Of a DNA stretch of 64,000 bases, positions 52,500-64,000 are shown in pieces. Position numbers and translations under genes: made by a program. Within the stretch, counting starts at the first letter, position 1. The number at the start of each line of letters is the position of its first letter. Location of the stretch: assembly GCA_034190875.2 (NCBI GenBank), contig CM067343.1, forward strand, positions 36,464,920 through 36,528,919, in the 5' to 3' direction. The stretch is from Urechis unicinctus (Eukaryota > Annelida > Polychaeta > Xenopneusta > Urechidae). The notes beneath the pieces are model-generated. The model was not told the DNA's origin and ran no database searches. It was given only the letters and a program-made list of their open reading frames with translations.

Positions 52500-54695
52500 T
52501 AAGTCAGAGGGATGCATATTGTCATAGGAAGTAAGTTATTTTTCTTAAGTATTGGTTGGAAATCACAGTAATGTTCAATAATCGTCAAATATTAAACATG
52601 GCCTGATGTGATATGTATCTGGAGAATTTAGGCTCTTATTTCATTCATTGAATAGTGATGTCAATCTAATCACATGTGGTGTTGCGAGTGGTCAGTTGTA
52701 CTGGAGTACCCAATTTCCTCTCTTCAGTGGATATAAAGAATCGCAGCGACAGAGATTCCAATATTAATTCAAGTTGGGATTGGTACAGGAATAACAGATC
52801 AAAGGCGTAGCTTAAAGAACATTACAAAGTCCAGCGCAATTTAACGTTACAAGGTCACCATTCTCTCGGTTGTATTAAACGCAAAATATTGATGGAGAAT
52901 AAACAGCGAAATCGGATGCTGACGGGCGACTGTCTCAAACTAATTCTTGCCGTCGCCAAAACAATGTCAACTATTAGCTTTTCGCCTGTTTTGCTGTCAT
53001 TGTGCTCCCCAGGTCATTTGTGATTCACTGAACGGGCCCTCTGTTATCTTCCCCTGAAATGCATGTTCACGCAACCAAAAGATTGCTTATACATGGCGTA
53101 TGATAAGTGCTCGTTCGATTTACACAATGCACAGAATTGTGTTAACTTAATAAAGCACATAATTCCTGTTATTTTCGTTCACATCTATCATGGTTTCATA
53201 TTTGTAAAATGCCTGGTAAAAGGAGTAAGCAGTTAGCTTGAGTGAATTTGTGTCACAACCTCTACACTTACGTTCGGAATCATTGGGACGCTGTATATTA
53301 GAGTTTGAGAAAATGTATGGCTCTATTTCTTTTGCATGCTGTAGAGACCCGAACGAAAGGGGTGTAGCATTGATATTTTACTGACAATATTCACTTATCA
53401 GTAAATGAACATCGACTATTCCATATTTTTAGTTTCGCTGCAAATAACAGAAAGCAATACTTCGTAACAAATAATCGGCAACTATTTACCGTTCTATGCG
53501 GATATACGAGCAAATCACCGGGTTTTTTATTAGTCTGTACGGCTACACTTCTCACCCTACAGCCAGCGACTACATGAGATGTATATCGGACGCGTGTGAT
53601 TGTTCAATGGGCATTTTCATCAATCTTTATGGCGTGACTGTCGCGCGTTGCCCCATCATCAGCTTTTTACACTGACCTGTTATGCGCCCTCAGTATTCTG
53701 TTATTTTACCTATAATATTTAAACGATATAAAATGTTGAGTAACTACGAATCGATCAGCTAGTCGGGCACGTTTTTGAGGTTGCCTGCAAGATTTAGGTC
53801 AGTGTTGTTGTTCAAATATGTTTCCCCGCCCTAGCGTGAACAAGCAACAGTGTATCACACCATACGGCTATTGCAGGGATTGTCATATCAACGGATTTGG
53901 TTACAGCATATACCTCAGATAGAGACAATAGCGTTAATCCGCTGCGAAGCGGATAAAATTGAACACTGATCCTCGGGTATTGTAATATTGTCCGTTTAGA
54001 GACGAAAACTGACAGTACCTTACGACGCCTGATAAGGTAATCCCGATACGTGAATGTTGCATCAGTTAAGGGCAATTGTGGGTCCCAGATTCTGACGCTA
54101 AATTTGATATCCGCAACATGTATGTGTCCTGTGGCCTGGTGCCTCGATATGTAAAATATGGAGACAAAGGTTTGACACGAGGTGTAATCTCCACCCCGGA
54201 AATGAAAAAATCAAGCTTACCGATCCTTGGTCTTTAGGCATTGTGTTTGTATGATATGCCATCGTTTAGAATTACCATCGCATGATATGAAATGTAAGGG
54301 TTATCTGTATTGACATTTGTGATCGATTACAATTGATTTCCAATGAAAGCGGCTTTCTATTCAGTCTGTTATTTAAAAAAGGCTGCAACATAGAAGCCAA
54401 TTCCATCTTCCATCTTAGTTTATTAAATAATTATCATTCAATAACGTTGGTTCGCTCTGGGTTTTATTCGGGGCTCTGTACGGATCTTCCCTGCGGACCT
54501 GGTTCACCGATCTTGAGCTTGGAATATGGTGATTTTCTTTCTCAATGCCGTTAAGCAATAATACATCAACATGTGACGACAACGATTATGTGTGAATAGT
54601 TCTACATTCCTGACTAGGTTTGACGAGGACCCGGGCTACATGGTATTTATTCTATGACTAAAGGTTGGGGTTTAAGTTCGTATCCTACGGTTTAT
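52500..54695 (+). repeat. Diverged paralogous block Y, copy 3
   Basis: Aligns with 25797-27890 and 16970-19085. Anchors are 'gggatgcatattgtcat', 'ggagaatttaggctcttatt', 'gtcaatctaatcacatgtgg' and 'gcgccctc', then the segment 53870-54130. Against its partners, changes in the shared minus-strand open frame near 53812-54075 fall about equally on codon positions one, two and three. Confidence 0.85.
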
Positions 54696-54699
54696 CTGC

Positions 54700-57600
54700 A
54701 ATGCTACAGTTGCTGCAGCAAATGCTCTTCTATGTTTATCGAGCCAAAGGGGTAATATAAATGGCACGAAATACACCAATACGGATACATTTGCATCATC
54801 AGTCGTTTTGCGAGATAACAAACGCGCAAGCCTATATATCCTCATGTTAAACTACCTCTGTCTATAAAATTAAAGTAACAGTATTGTATTTTGTAATGGG
54901 CCGATACAGTTTAAATGGACGCAAATACTCCGTCATTAAGTATAACTCTGTCAATGATTATGTGAAAGTTTTATTTTCCTTTTCTCGGAATAAGTGCAAC
55001 ACATCCTTTCTAGTCTGTATTCTCTCAGTTGGCAAACCATCTTGGCTTATAACGTACGCTGCGATAACTGAAAGTAAATGCATAGCAATTGCCTCATGCA
55101 GCTACATAATGCTATGCCATGCGAAACGTATAAATTACACGCAAACACAATTTCGTACTAAGGGGGGATTTAATGTCAAAGCACACTTATCGGCAATGTA
55201 GAAAAAAAAGCCATCCTTACCCGCATTTTTGGCTGGGCGTCTCTTTCTGTCCTTAGATCAACCGAGCTGTGCAAAAGCCAACTGTGTTGTTATTTGCTGC
55301 TCAATACTCAAAAGATAGAAGAAATTTCCACAAGCACAATTCAGATCTAAGTAGCATACCATAGCAAAGTCAACTGCTGGTGCGATTAAGAGAGGCACTG
55401 GGCAGTCTCTGTCGCTTCTCTTATGTCCGATTTCACAACGTTTTCCCGAAATTATCCCCTTTACAACCATCATGAAAATCACATGTGTTAATGCATAAAT
55501 ACATGAGATAGCTGACAAACGTCTGAAGTGTGTACGGATTTACACTGCAGAGCTAGCTGCTACTCGTATAATATTGCTTTAGTATAATATCACACGTTTT
55601 TGCACTGATTATAAACAACTGATAAAGGGTAGATGACAGTTTTTAAGAAATTGCTGGTTTATATCTAGAGCGAGGAGGGCGCTCTTATTCCAAAGAACAA
55701 TTGAATATATTAAGGCAGCTAATGTATAAGTTGACCGATTATAGGATATAAAACCTATCAAGTTGTACATTATAATATGCCGATATGACTTAATCATTTG
55801 CATCCAAAACTTGAAATCATTATAGCAAATAGTTGTATTCAAAGAACTAAATTCATAGTTTGCAAAGGCTTCATTCTGCAATCTTGCATACTATTAACCG
55901 CGACAAACTCAAAACACAAATCCAGCGCGATCTTGTAAGCCAACATATGCATCTATGGAGTTAGCTTGAAATTGGATCACCGACGCCGCGCGATATAACT
56001 GTTTACTCAGAGAGATGTGCGCATTCGGATGGCGTTTGTTTCCATTAAACAGCATGGCGTAAATGTGCAGAATCAGCGTAATGTGTGGCCTCTCTGTTTG
56101 TCTGATAAACTCTCTCCGGGCACTCAGCAACGTCTTTCAGGCTGAATCACGTACTGTGCCTCCAGGGATAGAATTATATCATAATGCCGGTAGCGTAACA
56201 ATATTGCTCTTGTAAACAACAACGTTTCAGCAAAGATTGACTAGGCTATCATTTATCATCTAATTGTGCAAATAAAAATTGACTGCACGTATGTTATTCG
56301 ATGTAGGCTAGAAATGCGGTGAAGAGTTTTACTTTCCAAAAATATTGGCCGCTGGAATTCGACGAATCTGTCTTATCAAGTGTGTTTGACTAAACATTGA
56401 TCGGCTACAAAGTCTTTAATATTAATGTACCAACGTTTTGATAATACACTTTCACAATCGGTGTGATAGAGCAACGACTTGCTAAGTATCGATTAATATA
56501 TATAATATATTTCTTTTTTAAGCATAAGTTTATAAAGCGTCATTTATATTTATAGGTAGATTATGATTCTTATTCTATTTAGCTTTTATCTTTTCTATAC
56601 ATTCAAACCTTGCTTGCCATGTAAGCCAGCGCAAAGTACTGCTTTCACAGATAATATATAACATTATGCACACTACAGCATGGGCATCAAAATATGCAAA
56701 CTACAGCATGGGCAGCAAATGATAGACGAGAGTTGATATAAAATTTTCTGTGACTGTGGTTGGCACTATTCTGAGTCTTTATCTAGCTTATATGCATACG
56801 CATCAGTAATATTGAACAACTTTACATTATGTTTGCTTAAGAAATCCGCCCATCAAAATTGAAAATTTAAATTGATTAAAACGTCTTGGGGTTTTTGCAT
56901 CTGTCAAACGTGATACGGCCATGATCACTATATTGGTGGCATAAAGAGGCATTGTTGCGTTGTATAGACTTTTCTGCCAATATTCAATCTATAGCAGCCT
57001 TACACGATTAAGGATCTGTCCACCTATTTTGTGTAGTAATCACGTCAACCGTGTCAGGTAACTGAGATTTGCGTGAGCCAATGTCCACACAATTTTGTTC
57101 CATTAATTAAACCTAAAGTGTCAACTCAGCATCAGCGTATTTCGTAAATCAACCGTTTCTGGGACCTTCTCTGTGGTTTAGGCACAACAGACAATGCCCA
57201 AAATCTCTAGAATATTTCACCTTCTGTATGATTACATCGTGAAAAATCAAGTAATCTCTGGTTAATCCTTCTTGTGCTGTTGCACCAGAACAGCGATCCG
57301 GTAATTATTATTAGCTTTTTTTCTTATGCAAGTGACTTAATGCGACCATTCGGCACATGGCTCCGTATACGACTTCTTCCATCTACAGACCAAGCTTAAT
57401 TATCGCAATGACAAGCAAGCTGGCTATATACTCACAACACGGTTAGCGCTATGACAGAGTTAGGAGGCCACATTTTCGCGTCGACATATTTATGCCAGGC
57501 TCATAATTCTCTTCAAAGGAAACGATAGAACCTTGCCTCTGACCCTACATGTTGCACTACGGTGATTTAACTCCCCGGCTTGCGCTATAAAATATTAGAT

Positions 57601-59680
57601 AGTTTGGCTTATTAGGACGATTAATGACCAAGGATGAGTCGAGTGAATATCAGGACGAGTTCGCTGAATGAATTGCTGTCATCACGCATTTGCACGTTAC
57701 TTCTCTTAATAAAATTAGTCATCATCAATATGCAAAGATAAATATATAAATTACAGGTCCAATTAGCAGATATCCAGGTGAGTGATTTTACTCTTCTAAT
57801 TGTGGCACATAATGACTATAGTAAACGCTGTGGTAACGCGTCAGATATTAAAAAGTACAACCCGTGATGGCTCATCAATGTGGATGCGAACTTCGAGATT
57901 TCAACTTATTATCAACATGACATACTATCAGAATGCTTGCCTTACATAAGATGGATAAGGTAATGGTAAATAGCGCCAAATAACTATAGCATTATCTAGT
58001 TACACATATTCTGCAGGAGATAAATTGGTATTGTGCAACTCGTTGATGTTTCTTAGACATCCGATGTTATTATACACGTTGAAGGGGCTGAAACGCACAT
58101 TTTGTTGTTTTAAGTTTTGCAATGTTAATAGTCGTTTTCTGTCTAGAACAGTCACCACATATTTACGCTGATATCAGTCTTTCGTATTTAAAGGCATAAT
58201 CTTTCGCGGCAAAAGAATATATCAATCATTCACGACATCAATCAAAGATTCGAATGAATAACATATATACAAGAGGCCATTCACTTTGTACCCAAGCAAT
58301 AATGTAGTGTGCCTCAAACTCATCTGTCGGGGTTAAGGTGAATATTTTGATGCGTGTAAAATATAATTTGATAATATGATGTAGATTTTAAAGTCTAATT
58401 TAAGTCTTATTTTGTGTAGGTGTCTTAAAAAATATTACAAAAACAATACAGTAACGCAACTCTGTGCCCTTTTCGTTTTAATCTCATTATGCGTTTAATT
58501 AGTAGAGTGAACATCATTAGCAAGTCATGGCTTCTGAAGCGACTTCTTAAATACCTCTGAGCTGAGATTGTGGGGAATACAATAGACTTGATTGTTTGTG
58601 CTTAAGCAGTTGAAGCGCCGCAAGATGTATGACATTTGCGGTAGCAGCATATCTGTTTACATCATTGTTTTAATTAAGCATGGTGATCTCGTATAGTTGC
58701 GGTAAGCTTTCACGTGTTGAAAGGTACATGCTACTACAGATTCCAACGACAGTAACTCCTTCATTCCTTCAGTGTGACTATTGGACGCAGCAAAGCGTGT
58801 GTGTTGTGTTGATTCTTGGAGATAAAAAGGCTCCGTCTATACTGAAGATAAATTCCAAAAAGCTCTCGGATGACAGATACTTTTATTTAGCATAAAACAT
58901 AGATCACGTTAGTAGTGTTCAACTTAGGAAGGAAGAATTGTTCAGATAAATAATGAAACATTTGCCGGAAGATCTTACCTCGCCTGTGCGATTCTTATTG
59001 GATGTTCATGCATTAACATTTTCTTCGCATTTATGCACAAATACTAGCCATGGTTGTTATCGGCATGCTCATTTGTAGCACGCACTGCGAGGTAAGTTTG
59101 TAATAATACAGACTACTAGCCTAACTCGTCAGAAACGTAAATATAGTATTGTAAACCATCCCGATTTGGACATTTTTTTAGATTCCGGGTTGACACCTCC
59201 TTCGCAATTTGGGAATTTCCTACGTATTCTCTGCGCATCATCTGGTTCTAAGATAACATACATCTTACCGCATAGATACCAAAATGACAGCCACAGCAAA
59301 ACTAATTCCGTATTCTGGCTCCATACGCCCCCGGGCTCTTGTCACTACAGCATTTGGCTGATATTTACATAACAAGCAGCGACATGACTGGTGATATTGA
59401 CAACTAAAGTTAATCACAATACAGATCATGTCAGCACGGAACAAAGTGACAGCGTAAACGGACGTTCAAACTGGCAACTCCTGTTATCGTCCACCCAAAG
59501 AAAGTCAACATTGTTTTAAATTGAAGTTAATTTAGTCAGCCTGACAGCAAACATGCAGTGGTATGCAAGGGTGCTGTGTTTGTTGAGTAAATAGAGCCTG
59601 ATGATTCGAAATGTGGATGAACAAAATGAGTGCCCTTGTTGCACAAATACGCGAGAAAAGCGTCATATGACCCATGTAGA
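54700..59680 (+). repeat. Diverged paralogous block Z, copy 3 (longest)
   Basis: Colinear with 28660-31060 and 7240-10160. It contains about 2 kb (56225-58265) that copy 2 lacks. Part of that extra DNA (about 56340-56500) has a counterpart in copy 1 at about 8740-8900, so it is probably original and was lost from copy 2. Extra sequence at about 55210-55420 and 55540-56070 is likewise missing or shortened in copy 2. No gene was recognised. Confidence 0.8.
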
Positions 59681-59727
59681 GAAATACGATTAGAGGTGGG
59701 TGTGAAATGACAGATGCCCTGGAGAAC

Positions 59728-59920
59728 AGATGACACCCAATTGGCATAGCAAATATAACATGATATCCCCGATAACGACTGGACGTGGTCTGCAGATACT
59801 GTGCTAATTTATGACGAATGCACCTGACACAAGTGATAAGTGGCTAATTCTTAGCATGTCATTGGGCAGTTCCTTCCATATCAACAGACCCACTTATCTA
59901 GCAATTATTGATCGTGAAAC
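59728..59920 (+). repeat. Piece of old block W, copy at 59.7 kb
   Basis: 'catagcaaat.taacatgatatcccc' and 'acgtggtctgca' resemble 12025-12080 and 20848-20900 ('catagcaaacatgagatgatatcccc', 'acgtggcctgca'). Confidence 0.5.
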
Positions 59921-59983
59921 AGCACGTCACTTGCCCTATCTTTTATATTCTGGGGAGCATGAAAATAAATGGCAATACACATA

Positions 59984-60904
<921 letters not shown>

Positions 60905-60907
60905 CTA

Positions 60908-60991
<84 letters not shown>

Positions 60992-61018
60992 TATATAATA
61001 TATATATATATATATATA

Positions 61019-61072
<54 letters not shown>

Positions 61073-61160
61073 AATATATATATTTATGCATATTTATATG
61101 TATATATATGCATATGTATAACTATGTCTATATACATACATATATATATGCGTTGAATTA
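60905..61160. repeat. (AT)n microsatellite, right half
   Basis: Imperfect alternating AT to about 61160, interrupted by TAGA, ATCT, AAAT and GCAT units. With 59984-60104 it forms one AT array split by the inserted element. Confidence 0.95.
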
Positions 61161-61282
61161 AATGTGTGTGCGCGTGCGCGTGCGTGCGTGCGTGTGTGTG
61201 TGTGTGTGTGTGTGTGTTTATGTGAGTGTATGTTTGTGTGTGTGTGTGTTTGTGTTTGCGGGGGGGGGGGGGGGGAGGGGGG
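61161..61282 (+). repeat. (GT)n/(GC)n tract ending in poly-G
   Basis: GT and GCGT repeats at 61161-61257 run into 16 consecutive G (61260-61275), an A, and six more G (61277-61282). The G run can form a G-quadruplex on the plus strand, and the GT/GC part is Z-DNA-prone. Confidence 0.95.
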
Positions 61283-61379
61283 TGTTCATACTTATGGTTG
61301 GAGGCCTAACTCTTATCGGCGTAAATGCTTCAGATAGTTATGTTAGTTAAATGCATATTGTTGCCGAGGGTATTGTCCT

Positions 61380-62355
61380 AAAATTTTATTATATAGTAAT
61401 GTTATCTCCTATCGCACTTTGATGCACAGACCAGACGCTTTTATTGCTCTGGTGCATTTCAACGGAATTTCTCCCAGACACCTGATTTATGGAAAATACG
61501 TATGATAAACTGCAAATCAGTTCCTCTTGTTGGCGGATTAGTGGCAACTGGCATATGAAAATTGACACACAGAACCAATAGACACATATCAATAGAGCGA
61601 TGGAGCTTTCGCCAAGGCTAAGAATTACATTACCATATTCCTCACATTCTTGAAGTTAGGTTCTGATTTGCATTGACCGCTCCTCCTTACACTTCTAACA
61701 TTATTGCCATCAAAACACTGATCAAGCAGCTTGCGGATATTTATAACCAAGCCCTCAATATATAATCTTTGCGATTAACGTGGATTATCGAACGATATTT
61801 GGGAAGAAAGAAAAAAATACATGGGAATTCACCCGAACCTAAAGAACATTTTCTATATGGTGTGAACTGTATGCACATATCACCAAACACGGGAAATATT
61901 TATCGGGGAAAAACATTTGACGATCTTTTGGGAACCAGTTTTGTACACCTTCCAATTCATAAACTAAATTCCTCCCAAAGACTAACCCAGCGCTGCCGAG
62001 CAAGCACTAAATAAATTTCAGTTGTGAATGAATATACGCAAAATTGTTGCCAATATAAGAGTCTGTAGATTAAAATAAAGTTTCGCTATGGATAGAGCAT
62101 CTGAAACGCTTCATGCATGGGGACGAATGTCCATTAAGTCATTCATAACGTAACATTCGCAATGATTTTTCACGGAATGAGTAAAAAGATGGTTACAACT
62201 AATCAATAATTTTCCATGAACAAATCTTGAACGATTCTGCATATTTACATTCGATTTTTTAAGTAGATTGCTAATCAAAGCTACAGTTACAATAATGTAC
62301 GTTTTGGTTGCTAGGGCGCATATCCGATTCTAATGATTTAAAACGAAGGTCCATT
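61380..62355 (+). repeat. Diverged paralogous block W, copy at 61.4 kb
   Basis: Partner of 32290-33290; anchors are listed there. Similarity ends near 62355, where unshared sequence begins. Confidence 0.8.
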
Positions 62356-64000
62356 AACTAATTTCCCAAAGCCCAGGTCCCTATCTTATAGCCTGTGTTG
62401 AAGCCCACAGTTCCTGACATTTTCGCTACTTCGTCCTGTTCAGAGCCTTGATAAGCACCTATTAAGGCGCCATGAGTGTAATAGAATGGTATTTTGTTTT
62501 GATATGTTAAGACAAATGTAATGTTAAGATAGGAAAACCCTAAGAGTTTGGAATGTTGTCCGATAAGTATCCGATAAGGTCAAGACACAAGGTGTTGTCT
62601 CATACATCGTACGGAGTCTCATACATGTACGGATGCGGTTGAAATGGCTACGTCAGTGACGTCATCACTTCCCAACACTCATCTCATCATGAATGAACAT
62701 GATCTGTTGCCTTCTTGGTCGTTAAGCTATCGATTTCAGAATATTTCGAGTTTTTTGTTGTCCACGCGAAGTAACAAATCCACAAATAGCAGTCGATATT
62801 GTTAGGTTGAATAACAAATTGATGCATCGCAATAGCTTGTGTTATAAATGATTATACGTGATTGTTAATCCATTCGCGACATCACGCAAAAACTGTATTT
62901 CAAATAGCAACGAATACGGTATCATTCCAAGGTTATGGTCTTTTTTAAATGCCAAAAAGTCCCACGGGTTAGATGTTTGTAATATGATTTATTGATTATT
63001 TAAGTAATCAAAAAGCCTTAATAGGCTACTGTGATGATACAATAGCCCTCAAAAGTATAAAACAGAGCTAAGATATTATCATGAATATTTTCTATCGCTG
63101 ACATCTAAAAGAATAATTAGAATGTGTGGTTAAGTAAATATGTTGTCGGTAGATTTTATCTTGGCCTACATTAATATTCCTTTAATGCAGCAAACACCAT
63201 ACAAATCGCTACTTTCCGTGGCTCATAATTAATTGATGCTTTACAAATAGGTAAATTCTGGTTATTATTCGGTAAATGAGATATCTGAACGCTTTTGTGG
63301 GCACGGTAATATTTATTCAGCCACTGCTATGCACTTCTAGTCCAGTTTTTATCCAGATTACATCCCGATTTTTAATGCCTCATTTCATTCAACATTTCAC
63401 ACTAGCTACAGCCGTTAACATGTCTAGAATTGTGATAAAATGCCACAAAAGGCGAATATAAAAAGGTGCATCAGAAGGAATATGTTGAACAGTGCTTCAG
63501 AAGGCAAATGAGGAAAGGTCATTCCCAGGTTTTGTGTACATATCGAGTTTGGCTTCATTGATATAGATTTAGTTATGAAATTCCACATGAAGAAAGATTA
63601 TGACCATCCAATCAACTGTTGGCTATAGGCATGCTATACTTAGTGTCTACATCCAATCACATATGACAGTCTATTGATTGTGGTAATCCTAAGTTCACTT
63701 AAAATCAAGCTATGATTTGAAAGCCCCGAATTCTACCGTCTCTTCAAACACTGGAAAAACATGTCAATGAAAATCTTCAACAGTTACTTTAAAACGGCAA
63801 TGTATGTACTAGTTACAGTTAATGTCGTTGCAGACGGGGGAGTTATTTATATAAACAAGACATTTAGATGATTATCATCCATGTTTATTTTCATTATGAA
63901 ATGCAAGTAGGATAATGCAAAAAAAACTCAGATGGTCGGAAATTTAGAAAAGGGTGACGTACAACATTGTAGAGGCCTCGAAAAGGAAAATTGAAAGCTT
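62356..64000. other. Intergenic or intronic sequence, nothing recognised
   Basis: AT-rich sequence with chance frames up to 61 codons. I saw no similarity to 33300-35200, the sequence that follows the paralogous block. Confidence 0.4.

Overview
This window is non-coding eukaryotic DNA, almost certainly from an animal. The evidence is AT-rich sequence, very long (AT)n and (ACAT)n microsatellites, two decayed non-LTR retrotransposon (LINE) fragments, and no bacterial-style gene packing. I found no intact host gene, tRNA, rRNA or CRISPR array. The many short open frames are either microsatellite shadows or chance frames. I cannot name the species; an invertebrate with a large, repeat-rich genome fits, but that is inference.

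The main content is duplicated DNA of several ages. The youngest layer is a direct tandem duplication of about 8.8 kb: copy A 10682-19440 and copy B 19441-28257. The left breakpoint cuts through a LINE reverse-transcriptase fragment, so LINE sequence reappears at the A/B junction. CAAG is shared at both ends and at the junction. Identity between the copies is uneven: about 96% by eye in the left half, above 99% across about 15.6-17.9 kb, about 90% near 18.65-18.9 kb, then high again.

Beneath this lies an older set of colinear, heavily diverged paralogous blocks, labelled here X, Y, Z and W. X is at 0.15-2.25 kb and 48.2-49.25 kb, with a trace near 15.06 kb. Y is at 16.97-19.09, 25.80-27.89 and 52.5-54.7 kb. 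Z is at 7.24-10.16, 28.66-31.06 and 54.7-59.68 kb, and its first part also at 37.56-38.05 kb. W is at 32.29-33.29 and 61.38-62.36 kb, with a related piece at 12.0, 20.84 and 59.73 kb. The longest pair is 25.8-33.3 kb against 52.5-62.4 kb. A separate pair links 41.85-45.35 kb with 46.2-51.35 kb.

Later changes sit on this framework: LINE fragments at 10.6-11.1, 19.4-19.96 and 35.2-36.4 kb; a candidate 0.8-kb terminal-inverted-repeat DNA transposon at 60.1-60.9 kb inside an AT array; a possible 0.18-kb insertion with 17-bp flanking repeats at 33.6-33.8 kb; and a 115-nt hairpin at 5.8-5.9 kb. Large microsatellites lie at 6.67, 29.56, 31.57, 36.86, 42.92-44.12, 49.31, 59.98 and 60.9-61.28 kb.

No genes act together here. 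The window is best read as a repeatedly duplicated, gene-poor or intronic locus. All percent identities and block limits are estimates by eye.
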